Shown here: positions 29,948 through 38,877 of the stretch, piece by piece
How positions within the stretch are numbered: position 1 is the first letter of the stretch
How the letters are laid out: each line of letters opens with the position of its first letter
From: Burkholderiaceae bacterium
GTDB taxonomy: Bacteria; Pseudomonadota; Gammaproteobacteria; Burkholderiales; Burkholderiaceae_C
Reading direction: 5' to 3'
Assembly (NCBI GenBank): GCA_016790515.1
Contig: JAEUOY010000128.1
Coordinates: forward strand, 1 to 64,000
DNA: 64,000 nt
The notes under the pieces: generated by a model
The model's input: the letters and a program-made list of their open reading frames with translations, nothing else
What the model was told of the DNA's origin: nothing
Database searches by the model: none
Program-made: the position numbers and the translations under genes

Positions 29948-31597
29948 ATGAACGAAACCCTTGCCCTGTCGGCGCTGGCGCTGGCCGCGCTGGCGGCCAC
30001 GCTGCCGCTGGCCAAGCGCCGGCTCGAGCTGTCGATCGCCAAGCACCCCTCGCTGACCGGCCATGTCCGCATCGCCCGGCGGGTGGCCGCGCTGCTGCCG
30101 GGCTATGCCTACGACGCCGGGCGCTTCTTCAATGCCGACCGGGCGCCGGCCGAGGCGGTGTCGCGGCGGCGTGCCGGCCTGGCGCGGCTGTCGGCGCTCT
30201 ATGCCCAGCGCTACGCCCGCTCGCTGGCGCTCACTGCCGAGGCGGCCGAGGGCCTGTCGGACCTGCAGTTCACCGGCGCCTACCGGGTGCCGTTCCAGTT
30301 CAGCCCCTACTTGCGCCGGCAGCTGAAGGTGGCCAGCTTCGTGCGCGAATCGGCCGGCGTCACGGTCACCGACCTCGACGGCAACGTGTTCTACGACCTG
30401 ACCGGCTCGTACGGCGTCAACCTGTTCGGTGCCGACTTCTACAAGCAGTGCATCGCCGAAGGCAGCGCCCGGGCGCAGGCGCTGGGCCCGGTGCTCGGCA
30501 GCTACCACCCCTGCGTGGCCGACAACCTTGCGCGGCTGCGCGAGATCTCCGGGCTCGACGAGGTCTCGTTCCACATGAGCGGCACCGAGGCGGTGATGCA
30601 GGCCGTCCGGTTGGCGCGCTACCACACCAGGCGAACGCACCTGGTGCGCTTCTGCGGCGCCTACCACGGCTGGTGGGAGGACGTGCAGCCCGGCCCCGGC
30701 AACCCGGTCAGGCCGCGCGACACCTATACGCTGAAGGAGATGGACGACGACACGCTGCGCGTGCTGCGCAACCGGCGCGACATCGCCTGCGTGCTGGTCA
30801 ACCCGCTGCAGGCGCTGCACCCGAACCAGGCAGCGCCGGGCGATTCGTCGCTGGTCGACAGCAGCCGTCGCGCCGGCTTCGACCGCGCCGCCTACACCGC
30901 CTGGCTGCAGCAGCTGCGCGAGGTCTGCAGCCAGCGCGGCATCGTGCTGATCCTCGACGAGGTCTTCCTCGGCTTCAGGCTCGCGCCGGGCGGCGCGCAG
31001 GACTATTTCGGCGTGCGTGCCGACCTGGTGACCTACGGCAAGACGCTGGGCGGCGGGCTGCCGGTCGGCGTGGTCTGCGGCCGGCGCGCGCTGATGAAGC
31101 GCTTCCGCGAGGACCGGCCGGCCGACATCTGCTTCGCCCGCGGCACCTTCAACGCCCATCCCTACGTGATGGCGGCGATGCAGGTGTTCCTCGAGCAGCT
31201 GCAGAGCCCCGAGGTCCAGGCGATGTACCGCGGCAACGAAGAACGCTGGAACGCGCGCGCCGGGCGGCTGAACCAGCGGCTGCAGGACGCCGACCTGCCG
31301 CTGCAGGTGGCCAACCTGAGCTCGGTGTGGACGGTGTTCTACACCCGGCCCTCGCGCTACAACTGGATGCTGCAGTTCTACCTGCGCGCCCACGGCCTGG
31401 CGCTGAGCTGGGTCGGCACCGGCCGCTTGGTCTTCAGCCTGAACTGCAACGACGCCGATTTCGACGCGGTGGCCAGCCGCTTCGTCGCCGCGGCCCTCGA
31501 GATGCAGGCCGACGGATGGTGGTGGGACGATGCGCGGCTGACCGACAAGGCGATCAAGCGCGGCATCGTGCGGGAGCTGCTGGCCCATCGCTTCTGA
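29948..31597 (+). CDS. Membrane-anchored class III aminotransferase (glutamate-1-semialdehyde aminomutase-like)
   Basis: 549 aa from ATG 29948. Residues about 5-22 are an N-terminal hydrophobic anchor (LALSALALAALAATLPLA). The PLP fold starts near residue 135 (GVTVTDLDGNVFYDLTGSYG), with SGTEAVMQAVRLAR at 211-224, Asp337 in LILDEVFLGF and the PLP Lys365 in TYGKTLGGGLPVG. It is closest in pattern to GSA aminomutases, but the extra 130 N-terminal residues and the anchor make a heme-pathway role unlikely. Position opposite psd and among lipid genes suggests it acts on a lipid or lipid precursor amine; that is inference. Confidence 0.85.
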   Translation: MNETLALSALALAALAATLPLAKRRLELSIAKHPSLTGHVRIARRVAALLPGYAYDAGRFFNADRAPAEAVSRRRAGLARLSALYAQRYARSLALTAEAAEGLSDLQFTGAYRVPFQFSPYLRRQLKVASFVRESAGVTVTDLDGNVFYDLTGSYGVNLFGADFYKQCIAEGSARAQALGPVLGSYHPCVADNLARLREISGLDEVSFHMSGTEAVMQAVRLARYHTRRTHLVRFCGAYHGWWEDVQPGPGNPVRPRDTYTLKEMDDDTLRVLRNRRDIACVLVNPLQALHPNQAAPGDSSLVDSSRRAGFDRAAYTAWLQQLREVCSQRGIVLILDEVFLGFRLAPGGAQDYFGVRADLVTYGKTLGGGLPVGVVCGRRALMKRFREDRPADICFARGTFNAHPYVMAAMQVFLEQLQSPEVQAMYRGNEERWNARAGRLNQRLQDADLPLQVANLSSVWTVFYTRPSRYNWMLQFYLRAHGLALSWVGTGRLVFSLNCNDADFDAVASRFVAAALEMQADGWWWDDARLTDKAIKRGIVRELLAHRF

Positions 31598-31617
31598 CCG
31601 CTTCCGACATCGGGCGA

Positions 31618-31652
31618 CCGTGCCGCCCATCGCGGTGGAAGGGGCGGCACGG
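31618..31652. terminator. Hairpin between convergent genes
   Basis: 10-bp inverted repeat CCGTGCCGCC (31618-31627) / GGCGGCACGG (31643-31652) with a 15-base loop. It lies in the 62-base gap between the aminotransferase stop and the stop of the membrane protein gene on the other strand. Likely bidirectional terminator; no T-run. Confidence 0.42.
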
Positions 31653-31659
31653 CCCCACC

Positions 31660-32286
31660 TCATGCGCCGTTGCCGATGGTGCGCGCCGCGGCGTGGTGCA
31701 TCGGGTCGATCAGCTCGCCGCGCAGCAGGTGCAGCGGCGCCTTGTGGTACAGCCAGATGTCGTGGAACGGGTCGGTCAGGATCTTGGTCGCCCAGACCAG
31801 GCCGGTCTGCAGGTCCTTCAGGATGAACAGCTGCAGCGTGCGGAAGACCAGGCCGGCCACGCCCAGCCACAGCCAGACCCAGCCGACGTTGCGCAGCCAG
31901 CCCTCGACCCCGGCGTGCGGCACCAGCGCGCCCCACAGGTCGGGCTGCAGCGCCACCGCCAGCGGTACGGCCGCCCACAGCGCGATCAGCACGATCTTGC
32001 GCCGCAGGTTGTAGCCGACCTTGATCGCCTCCTTGTGCTCGTGGGTCGCCTGGTTGACAGGGTCGTAGCCCCTGGGCTCGAAGAAGAAGTGGCCGCTCTG
32101 CCGGGTGGTCATCGCCACCAGCCAGCCGATCAGCGCGGCTGCCGGCGGGTCGACGAACAGCACCGCGTAGGCGATCACGAAGCTGATCGCCGACAGCAGG
32201 TGCAGCGACTGGTTGATGCGGCTGTGGTGGTAGTAGCGGTGGTCGTCCCAGCGCTGCTGCCGCAGGGCGTCGAAGAAGGGGGTCAT
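31660..32286 (-). CDS. Multi-pass membrane protein with conserved-looking histidines, unrecognised
   Basis: 208 aa with about four hydrophobic segments (LLSAISFVIAYAVLF, AALIGWLVAMTT, IVLIALWAAVPLAVAL, VGWVWLWLGVAGLVF). Histidines cluster in loops: HRYYHHSRINQSLH near the N-terminus, GHFFFEP and THEHKEA mid-protein, and DIWLYHKAPLHLL and DPMHHA near the C-terminus. The arrangement recalls Mpo1/DUF962-like or fatty acid hydroxylase-type di-iron membrane enzymes, but I cannot place it in a family. It lies convergent to the aminotransferase and divergent from a glycosyltransferase, in a lipid-gene neighbourhood. Confidence 0.6.
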   Translation of the reverse strand: MTPFFDALRQQRWDDHRYYHHSRINQSLHLLSAISFVIAYAVLFVDPPAAALIGWLVAMTTRQSGHFFFEPRGYDPVNQATHEHKEAIKVGYNLRRKIVLIALWAAVPLAVALQPDLWGALVPHAGVEGWLRNVGWVWLWLGVAGLVFRTLQLFILKDLQTGLVWATKILTDPFHDIWLYHKAPLHLLRGELIDPMHHAAARTIGNGA

Positions 32287-32466
32287 GGGCGTCCTCGTCG
32301 GAAGTGGTGATCGACACGGCCCGTCCGCGGACGGCGGCGCGGGCCGTGCGCGCCGATGGTGGCCGCCGCGCGTGAAGCCGGCGTGACGGTTCGATGGCGC
32401 TGGCGAGTCAGGTTGTCGCGCAGCCCGTCATCAAAGCGTTGCGCAGCGCTGCCAGCATGCAGCGCC

Positions 32467-33738
32467 ATGCGCCACGCCGATCACCCGCAGACCCGGTTCG
32501 ATGATCACGCGGCCGGCGCACCGGCCGTGGCGCCGCACGCGCTGCGGCTTGCCGTGGTGACCGAGACCTACCCGCCCGAGGTCAACGGCGTCGCGATGAC
32601 GGTGGCCCGCCTGGTCCAGGGCCTGGCCGGACGCGGCCATGCGCTGCAGCTGGTGCGGCCGCGCCAGCATGCCGCCGACCATGCCGATGTACCGGCCGCC
32701 GACGGCCCGCCGGGGCTGCGGCAGTTGCTGCTGCCCGGCCTGCCGATTCCGCGCTATCCGCAGCTGAAGATGGGGCTGCCGGCACGGCGCGCGCTGCTGA
32801 GCTGCTGGACCGCGCAGCGGCCCGACCTGGTGCACCTGGCGACCGAGGGCCCGCTGGGCTGGTCGGCGCTGCAGGCCGCGCGAGCGCTGCGGCTGCCGGT
32901 GACGACCGATTTCCGCACCAACTTCCACGCTTACAGCCGGCACTACGGCATCGGCTGGCTGCGCGCGCCGATCCTGGCCTACCTGCGACGCTTCCACAAC
33001 GACGCCCAGGCGACGATGGTGCCGACCGAGGCGCTGCGGCGCGAGCTGGTCGCCGAAGGCTTCCGCGACGTCGCGGTGGTCGCGCGCGGCGTCGATGCGC
33101 AGCAGTTCTCGCCCGCGCACCGCAGCGCGGCGCTGCGCGCCGCCTGGGGTGCCGGGCCCGACACGCTGGTGGTCGCCTGCGTCGGCCGGCTGGCGCCCGA
33201 GAAGAACCTCGGCCTGCTGCTGCAGGCTTTCGAGGCGATGCGCCGGCAGCGCGCCGACAGCCGGCTGCTGCTGGTCGGCGACGGCCCTGCGCGGCGGGAA
33301 CTGCAGGCGCAATGCCCGCAGGCGCTGTTCGCCGGCAACCGGTCGGGCGCCGACCTGGCCGCGCACTACGCGTCGGCCGATGCCTTCGTGTTCCCCAGCG
33401 TCACCGAGACCTTCGGCAACGTGACGCCCGAGGCGATGGCCAGCGGCCTGCCGGTGCTGGCCTACGGCTATGCGGCGGCGGCGCGCCTGATCCGCCACGG
33501 CGAGAACGGCCTGCTGGCGCCGCTGCACGACGCCGCGGCCTTCGTCGCGCAGGCGGCGCAGCTGGCCGCCGACATCGGGCACGCGCGGGCGCTGGGCCAC
33601 GCCGCGCGGCAGACCGCGCTGGCGCACCAGTGGGACGCGGTCGTCGGCCAGGTCGAGGCGCTGATGCGCTCTGCCATCCACCGCGCCCCGCAGGTCGGCC
33701 CCGGCGGGCTGCAGCTGGCCGCGCGCGAAGTCCGTTAG
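32467..33738 (+). CDS. GT4-family glycosyltransferase (MgtA/SqdX-like)
   Basis: 423 aa from ATG 32467; the open frame upstream encodes only basic low-complexity residues. GT-B fold: acceptor domain with RLAVVTETYPPEVNGVAMTV and TTDFRTNFHAYSRHYG; donor domain with VGRLAPEKNLGLLLQAFEAM, LVGDGPARRELQ and the nucleotide-sugar motif SVTETFGNVTPEAMASGLPV. The pattern is that of glycosyltransferases transferring hexose or uronate to diacylglycerol (MgtA, SqdX). It is followed 80 bases later by an LpxH-like phosphoesterase on the same strand, a pairing common in Burkholderiales. Product probably a glycolipid; acceptor not proven. Confidence 0.88.
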   Translation: MRHADHPQTRFDDHAAGAPAVAPHALRLAVVTETYPPEVNGVAMTVARLVQGLAGRGHALQLVRPRQHAADHADVPAADGPPGLRQLLLPGLPIPRYPQLKMGLPARRALLSCWTAQRPDLVHLATEGPLGWSALQAARALRLPVTTDFRTNFHAYSRHYGIGWLRAPILAYLRRFHNDAQATMVPTEALRRELVAEGFRDVAVVARGVDAQQFSPAHRSAALRAAWGAGPDTLVVACVGRLAPEKNLGLLLQAFEAMRRQRADSRLLLVGDGPARRELQAQCPQALFAGNRSGADLAAHYASADAFVFPSVTETFGNVTPEAMASGLPVLAYGYAAAARLIRHGENGLLAPLHDAAAFVAQAAQLAADIGHARALGHAARQTALAHQWDAVVGQVEALMRSAIHRAPQVGPGGLQLAAREVR

Positions 33739-33818
33739 CGGTTCACGCCGCCGGCCATCACGGCAGCGTCACGCGGCTGCCGCTGCGCTGTCACGGCCCG
33801 CAGGCAGGATCGGGGACC

Positions 33819-34706
33819 ATGCCCCGCAACGCCATCCTCGCCCCACCGCCCGAGACGAGCGACGACGCGGCCGTGCACTGCCGCACCGTGTGGATCTCCG
33901 ACGTCCACCTCGGCACGCCGGGCTGCCAGGCGGCGGCGCTGCTGGACTTCCTGCGCTGCGTCGAGTGCGAGACGCTGTACCTGGTCGGCGACATCATCGA
34001 CGGCTGGCAGCTGCGGCGCAGCTGGTACTGGCCGCAGTCGCACAACGACGTGGTGCAGAAGATCCTGCGCAAGGCGCGCAAGGGCACGCGGGTGGTCTTC
34101 GTGCCCGGCAACCACGACGAGTTCGCCCCCCGTTACGTCGAGCACAATTTCGGTGGCGTCGACGTGGTCGACGAGGCGGTGCACGTCACCGCCGACGGCA
34201 GGGCGCTGTGGATCACCCATGGCGACCTGTTCGACGGCGTGATCCAGTGCGCCAGGTGGCTGGCCCATGTCGGCGACTCGGCCTACGAGTTCACGCTCAG
34301 GCTCAACAGCGGCTTCAACCGCGCGCGGGCGCGGCTGGGCCTGCCGTACTGGAGCCTGTCGAAGTACCTGAAGCTCAAGGTCAAGCGCGCGGTCAGCTAC
34401 GTCAGCGACTTCGAGGTCGCGGTGGCCCGCGAGGCACGCAAGCGCGGGCTGCAGGGCGTCGTCTGCGGCCACATCCACCATGCCGAGATGCGCGAGATCG
34501 ACGGCGTGCTGTACTGCAACGACGGCGACTGGGTCGAGAGCCTGACCGCGCTGGTCGAGCACCACGACGGGCGGCTCGAGATCGCCGACTGGTCGTCGCG
34601 GCGCGCGCTGTCGCTGGCCGGCCCCGTGCCGTCGACCGGTGAGGCCGTGGCGGACGGCCCGATCGAGGTGCCGGCGCCGGCCTGCCTGCGCTCGCCGGGC
34701 CGCTGA
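33819..34706 (+). CDS. LpxH-like calcineurin-type metallophosphoesterase
   Basis: 295 aa from ATG 33819 (the frame upstream overlaps the glycosyltransferase gene). Metal ligands are clear: SDVHLGTPG, LVGDIIDGWQL, PGNHDEF, THGDLFDG and GHIHHAE. The protein resembles UDP-2,3-diacylglucosamine diphosphatase-type enzymes but is longer than LpxH (about 240 aa) and has an insertion around residues 145-195 with NSGFNRARARLGLPYWSLSK, as in the family often found beside GT4 glycosyltransferases. It could cleave a lipid-linked or nucleotide pyrophosphate; the substrate is inference. Confidence 0.85.
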   Translation: MPRNAILAPPPETSDDAAVHCRTVWISDVHLGTPGCQAAALLDFLRCVECETLYLVGDIIDGWQLRRSWYWPQSHNDVVQKILRKARKGTRVVFVPGNHDEFAPRYVEHNFGGVDVVDEAVHVTADGRALWITHGDLFDGVIQCARWLAHVGDSAYEFTLRLNSGFNRARARLGLPYWSLSKYLKLKVKRAVSYVSDFEVAVAREARKRGLQGVVCGHIHHAEMREIDGVLYCNDGDWVESLTALVEHHDGRLEIADWSSRRALSLAGPVPSTGEAVADGPIEVPAPACLRSPGR

Positions 34707-34749
34707 CCGGGCTCAGCGCACGCCGCCCGCCTGCGCGGGCGCCGCGGCC

Positions 34750-35580
34750 TCAGTCGCCGATGAAGCGCCGCCGGTAGGAGGCCGGCAGGTCGGCCAGGTT
34801 CATCATCATCGGCAGGTCGGCGGTGCGGAAATCGGGGTCCCAGGCCGGTGGGCCCAACACCTTGCCGCCGCACTTCAGGTAGCCCTTGATCAGCGCCGGC
34901 GGCTCGACCGGCAGGTCGCCGCGCAGGCTGTCCACCGGCAGCGGCAGCCGCGGGCGCGCCGCCAGCGCCGCATCGGCCAGGTGGCTGCGGCGCAGCTGCT
35001 GCCACAGGCTGGCGGCCGTGTGGCCGCCGTCGTGCAGCGTCACGCTGGCGCAGCCGACGCTGAGGTCCAGGCCGTTGCGCCCCATGAAGCCGGCCAGCGC
35101 CGACCACAGCATCAGGATCACGCCGCCCTGGCGGAAGGCCGGGTCGGTGCACGAGCGGCCGAGCTCGGCGATGCGCGGGCGCAGCGGGTCCAGCCGCGAC
35201 AGGTCGAACTCCTGGTCGCTGTACAGGCCGCCGGCGCGGCGCGCGGCCACCGGCGTCAGCACCCGGTAGGTGCCGACCACGCGCTGCGGTGCGTCGGCGG
35301 TTTCGGCGATGCGCACCAGCAGGTGCTCGCAGTGGGCGTCGAAGGCATCGACGTCCAGGCCCGGTGGCGTGCCGGGCGGCGGGTTCAGTCGAGCGCCCAT
35401 TTCGTCGGCGAAGACACGCCAGCGCAGGCGCTGCGCCTCGCGTACCTGGTCGTCGTGCCGGGCCCAGACGGCTTCGAGCCGCAGTGCCGCCGGCGCGTGC
35501 GGTTTGCCGGCGGCGGGCGGCGTCGGCGGGGTGTCGGGCCGCAGCAGGCGGCGCGGGGGGTGCTGGGCGAGGGTGTCCAT
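34750..35580 (-). CDS. OlsB-like GNAT N-acyltransferase (hemolysin-like)
   Basis: 276 aa from ATG 35580. It belongs to the OlsB/hemolysin-like acetyltransferase group that makes lyso-ornithine lipid from ornithine and acyl-ACP. Motifs: VREAQRLRWRVFADEMGAR, DAHCEHLLVRIAET, VVGTYRVLTP, ELGRSCTDPAFRQGGVILML and GCASVTLHDG, then LIKGYLKCGGKVLGPPAWDP, which is characteristic. The second-step enzyme OlsA is not in the window. It is convergent with the LpxH-like gene across a 43-base spacer that holds a small GC hairpin. Confidence 0.85.
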   Translation of the reverse strand: MDTLAQHPPRRLLRPDTPPTPPAAGKPHAPAALRLEAVWARHDDQVREAQRLRWRVFADEMGARLNPPPGTPPGLDVDAFDAHCEHLLVRIAETADAPQRVVGTYRVLTPVAARRAGGLYSDQEFDLSRLDPLRPRIAELGRSCTDPAFRQGGVILMLWSALAGFMGRNGLDLSVGCASVTLHDGGHTAASLWQQLRRSHLADAALAARPRLPLPVDSLRGDLPVEPPALIKGYLKCGGKVLGPPAWDPDFRTADLPMMMNLADLPASYRRRFIGD

Positions 35581-35666
35581 GCGCGCATGCTGGCGAGCGC
35601 CGATGACCGGGCGGTGAACGGCGCGTGTCAGTTCCGTGATCCGGCGCGGCAGGCTCCGCGCCGGGT

Positions 35667-36671
35667 TCATTCGCGTCGGCGAAACGCCAGCCAGCCGGCG
35701 ACGACGGTGAAGCTCAGCACGATCAGCGCGATCAGCCCGAAGCCGTGCGGGTTGTCGGCCAGCGGGATGCCGCCGACGTTCATCCCCAGCAGGCCGGCGA
35801 TGATGTTGATCGGCAGCGCCAGCACGGTGACCACCGTCAGCGTGAAGACGCTGCGGTTGGTCTGCTCGCCGACCAGCGCGGTGATCTCCTCCTGCAGCAG
35901 CTTGATGCGTTCCTGCAGTGCGGCCAGGTCGCGCAGCACCAGCGAGAACTCCTCGGTCGACTGGCGCAGCTCGTCGAGGTCGTGCGCGGCGATCCACGGC
36001 GGCGGCTGCCTCAGCAGGCGGAACAGCGCGCCCGGCTCGGGTGCCAGCAGTCGCTGCAGGCGCACCAGCACGCGCCGCAGCCTGCCCAGCGCGACCCGCA
36101 TCGGCTGCGGCTGGCCGGTGGTCAGCTTGTCCTCGACGGCATCGACCTGCAGCGTGGCGTCGCGCACGATGCGCACCAGCACGTCGCCCTGGTCGCGCAG
36201 CAGGTGGTTGAGAAGCGCCACCGGCGAATCGAAGCGGGTGCCGTCGCGCACCGCCTGGCGCAGCCGGTCGATCGAACGCAGCGGGTGGGTGCGCGCACTG
36301 ACCGCCAGCCGGGGGTTGACCGCCAACCACAGCGAGGCGATCTCGGACGGATCGAACGAAAACTCGTAGGCGACATCGTTGACGACGGCGACCAGTTGGT
36401 CGGCGGCGTCCTCGATGCGGGTCGAACGCGAGCCGTCGCGCAGTGCGCCGAAGAATTCCGGCGCCAGCGGCAGCCGCTCGCGCATCCAGCCCTCGGCCGA
36501 TGCGACGGCGAGGTTGAAGTGCAGCCAAAGGAATCCGCCCGGCCCGGCCGTTCCCAGCCAGTCCACCGCCTCGGCGAGCGTGATCGTCCGGGTCGGCGCA
36601 TCGCGGGTGAACAGAAAGCCGCAGACCAGGCCGTGCGGGTCGGCGCCGTAGGGCGGCGGGTGCGGAGTCAT
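35667..36671 (-). CDS. CorA/ZntB-family metal ion transporter
   Basis: 334 aa, pentameric inner-membrane cation channel/transporter. A large N-terminal cytosolic domain with a long helix (EDKLTTGQPQPMRVALGRLRR onward) leads to two C-terminal TMs. The signature Gly-Met-Asn (LLGMNVGG) is at about 299-301, followed by the second TM and a basic end (FRRRE). The sequence NIIAGLLGMNVGGIPL is closer to ZntB than to CorA, so zinc export or uptake is more likely than magnesium. Upstream is a VWA gene on the same strand, 154 bases away, so it is likely transcribed separately. Confidence 0.9.
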   Translation of the reverse strand: MTPHPPPYGADPHGLVCGFLFTRDAPTRTITLAEAVDWLGTAGPGGFLWLHFNLAVASAEGWMRERLPLAPEFFGALRDGSRSTRIEDAADQLVAVVNDVAYEFSFDPSEIASLWLAVNPRLAVSARTHPLRSIDRLRQAVRDGTRFDSPVALLNHLLRDQGDVLVRIVRDATLQVDAVEDKLTTGQPQPMRVALGRLRRVLVRLQRLLAPEPGALFRLLRQPPPWIAAHDLDELRQSTEEFSLVLRDLAALQERIKLLQEEITALVGEQTNRSVFTLTVVTVLALPINIIAGLLGMNVGGIPLADNPHGFGLIALIVLSFTVVAGWLAFRRRE

Positions 36672-36825
36672 GCGGTGAGGTCAGGGTGAAAGTGGCCCGT
36701 GCGCCGGCCAACCCGACACTGTGCGCTGCCGCTGTGACAGTGCCGTGACGACGGTCTACTGCCGACTGGCCGCCGCCATCGCCTGCGATCGCCGCCGCTG
36801 CGCCGTCGGCATCGACCGATGGGCG

Positions 36826-37857
36826 CTACATCACCCGGCCGAACCACCAGACGCTGAAGCCCGCGGCCAGCAACGCCAGCAGCGCGCCGGCGGCGGCCAG
36901 CAGCGCGCTGACCTCGGTCTCCTTGGTCTCGACGATCAGCCGGCTCGACAGGCCCTGGTAGACCTGCAGCAGGTCCTCGGCGGTGCCGGCGTAGAAGTAG
37001 TTCGCGCGGGTGATGCTGGAGATGGTCTTCAGCGTCTCCTCGTCGAGCCGCACCCGCATGCTCCAGCCCTCGAAGCCGATCGTCTCGCCGGCCTTGGTGC
37101 CGATGCCGACGGTGAAGACCTTGACGCCGTGCTCGGCGGCCATCTTCGCGGCTTCCAGCGGGTCGGGACCGGTGGTGCGCTGGCCGTCGGTCAGCAGGAT
37201 CACCGCGGCCGAGGTGTAGCTGCCGGGCTCGACCGGCGTGAACGGCTTCTTCTCCTTCTTCTCGTCGGGCGAGGCCGGCATCGCCCGCGCGCCGGTGATC
37301 TGGCTCAGGTCGATGCCCTCGTCGGGAAACAGCGTGGCCAGCGACAGGATCAGCCCCGAGCCGATCGCCGTGGCGCGCTGCAGCTGGAAGCGGTCGATCG
37401 ACGCGACCACGTCCTCGCGGCTGTAGGTGGGCGCCTGCACCACCGCCGCGGTGCCGGCGAACGACACCACGCCGATGCGCACCGTGCGCGGCAATCCGGC
37501 GACGAAGGCCTTGGCCGCCTCCTGCGCGGCGACCAGGCGGTTGGGCTTGACGTCGGTCGCGCGCATGCTGCCCGAGACATCCATCGCCAGGATGATGGTC
37601 TGGTCGCGCGACGGCAGCTTCAGCTTGACCACCGGCCGCGCGCTGGCCAGCAGCAGCACCGCGACCGCGGCCAGCAGCAGCGCCGGCGGCAGATGGCGGC
37701 GCCAGCCGGGGCCGCTGCCCAGCGCCTGCTTGACCAGCGCGACGCTGGCCAGCCGCACGGTGTTCTTCTTGCGCCGCTTCAGCAGCGCCAGGTAGGCCAG
37801 CACCAGCGCCGGCAACAGCAGCAGGCTCCACAGCCAGTCGGGCCAGAGGAAGTTCAT
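36826..37857 (-). CDS. VWA-domain membrane protein (BatA-like)
   Basis: 343 aa. Two N-terminal TMs (about 8-26 and 57-74), a von Willebrand A domain with MIDAS DVSGSM at 93-98 and LLTDGQRTTGPDP in the second half, and a C-terminal TM (ALLAAAGALLALLAAGFSVWW). BatA-type proteins act with MoxR AAA ATPases and DUF58 proteins; roles in metal insertion, aerotolerance or envelope integrity are reported for the group. It is last of the operon protease-moxR-DUF58-VWA, 18 bases after the DUF58 gene. Confidence 0.9.
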   Translation of the reverse strand: MNFLWPDWLWSLLLLPALVLAYLALLKRRKKNTVRLASVALVKQALGSGPGWRRHLPPALLLAAVAVLLLASARPVVKLKLPSRDQTIILAMDVSGSMRATDVKPNRLVAAQEAAKAFVAGLPRTVRIGVVSFAGTAAVVQAPTYSREDVVASIDRFQLQRATAIGSGLILSLATLFPDEGIDLSQITGARAMPASPDEKKEKKPFTPVEPGSYTSAAVILLTDGQRTTGPDPLEAAKMAAEHGVKVFTVGIGTKAGETIGFEGWSMRVRLDEETLKTISSITRANYFYAGTAEDLLQVYQGLSSRLIVETKETEVSALLAAAGALLALLAAGFSVWWFGRVM

Positions 37858-37875
37858 CGCTCGGTTCCGTGAGGG

Positions 37876-38871
37876 TCAGGCTTGCGCCGCGCTGCGCAGC
37901 TCGGCCGGCATCCGGTGTCCCGAGGTCGCGCGGGCGCGCTGGCGACGCAGCGCGACATAGCGCAGCAGCGCGGCCAGCAGGTCGTCGCCGGTGGCCAGCT
38001 CGAGCACGTCGACGCCGGCGGCGCCGAGCTGGTCGCGCAACTGCGCCTCGTGCCCGGCGGCCAGGGCCTCGAAGCGCTCGCGGAAGCCGGCGTCCTGGGT
38101 GTCGACCAGCAGCTGCTCGCCGGTCTCGGCGTCCTCGACCGTCAGCAGGCCGATGTCGGGCAGCGCCATCTCCATCGGGTCGAGCAGCCGCACCGCCAGC
38201 ACCTCATGGCGCCGCGCCAGCCGGCCCAGCGGCGCGTGCCAGCCGGGCTCGCTGATGAAGTCGGACAGCACGAACACCAGCGAGCGGCGGCGCAGCATCG
38301 TCTCGGCGCGGCCCAGCAGCTCGGCCAGGCGGGTCGGCGCGCGTTCGCGCGGCGCGGATTTCGGCGGCGCGGATGTCGGCGGGTTCGGTCGGCGCATCCG
38401 GGTCATCAACTGCAGCACCTGCGTGCGGCCCAGGCCGGGCGACAGCACGGTCTCGCGCGGCCGGGCGCCGGGGTGGTACAGCACCGCGCCGACCCGGTTG
38501 CCGTGGCGCGTCAGCAGCCGGGCGACCGCCGCGACGAAGCCTTCGCTGACCGCCAGCTTGGTCCGCCCGGCGGAGCCGAAGTCGACGCTGCCCGACAGGT
38601 CGAGCAGGAACCAGGCGGTCAGTTCGCGGTCCTCGGTGAACTGGCGCACATGCGGCACCTGCAGCCGGGCGGTGACGTTCCAGTCGATGTGGCGCACGTC
38701 GTCGCCATGCTGGTATTCGCGCAGGTCGGCCAGGTCGAGCCCGCTGCCGCGCCACAGCGTGCGGTAGTCGCCCTGCAGCAGGCCGTCCAGCCGCCGCAGC
38801 ACCGACCACTCGAGCCGCTGCAGCAGCGGCTCGGCATCGGACATCGCCGGGGCGGACGCGGCCTCGTTCAT
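37876..38871 (-). CDS. DUF58 protein of the MoxR/Bat operon
   Basis: 331 aa, cytosolic. The conserved DUF58 block GLDLADLREYQHGDDVRHID and WNVTARLQVPHVRQFTEDRE is at about 43-83, followed by a degenerate VWA-like fold (FLLDLSGSVDFGS). Works with MoxR and VWA proteins as chaperone-type complexes in the family. It starts 6 bases after the moxR stop. The internal stretch NPPTSAPPKSAPRERAPTR is a Pro-rich linker. Confidence 0.9.
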   Translation of the reverse strand: MNEAASAPAMSDAEPLLQRLEWSVLRRLDGLLQGDYRTLWRGSGLDLADLREYQHGDDVRHIDWNVTARLQVPHVRQFTEDRELTAWFLLDLSGSVDFGSAGRTKLAVSEGFVAAVARLLTRHGNRVGAVLYHPGARPRETVLSPGLGRTQVLQLMTRMRRPNPPTSAPPKSAPRERAPTRLAELLGRAETMLRRRSLVFVLSDFISEPGWHAPLGRLARRHEVLAVRLLDPMEMALPDIGLLTVEDAETGEQLLVDTQDAGFRERFEALAAGHEAQLRDQLGAAGVDVLELATGDDLLAALLRYVALRRQRARATSGHRMPAELRSAAQA

Positions 38872-38877
38872 GGCTCG

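Noticed and set aside
29896-30072. N-terminal extension of Psd by 59 residues
   Set aside because: It overlaps the divergent aminotransferase start and has low-complexity composition; ATG 29895 gives a normal-length Psd.
36672-36825. Possible short gene between the ZntB-like and VWA genes
   Set aside because: Short frames only, Cys/Arg-rich and without a ribosome site; treated as a spacer.
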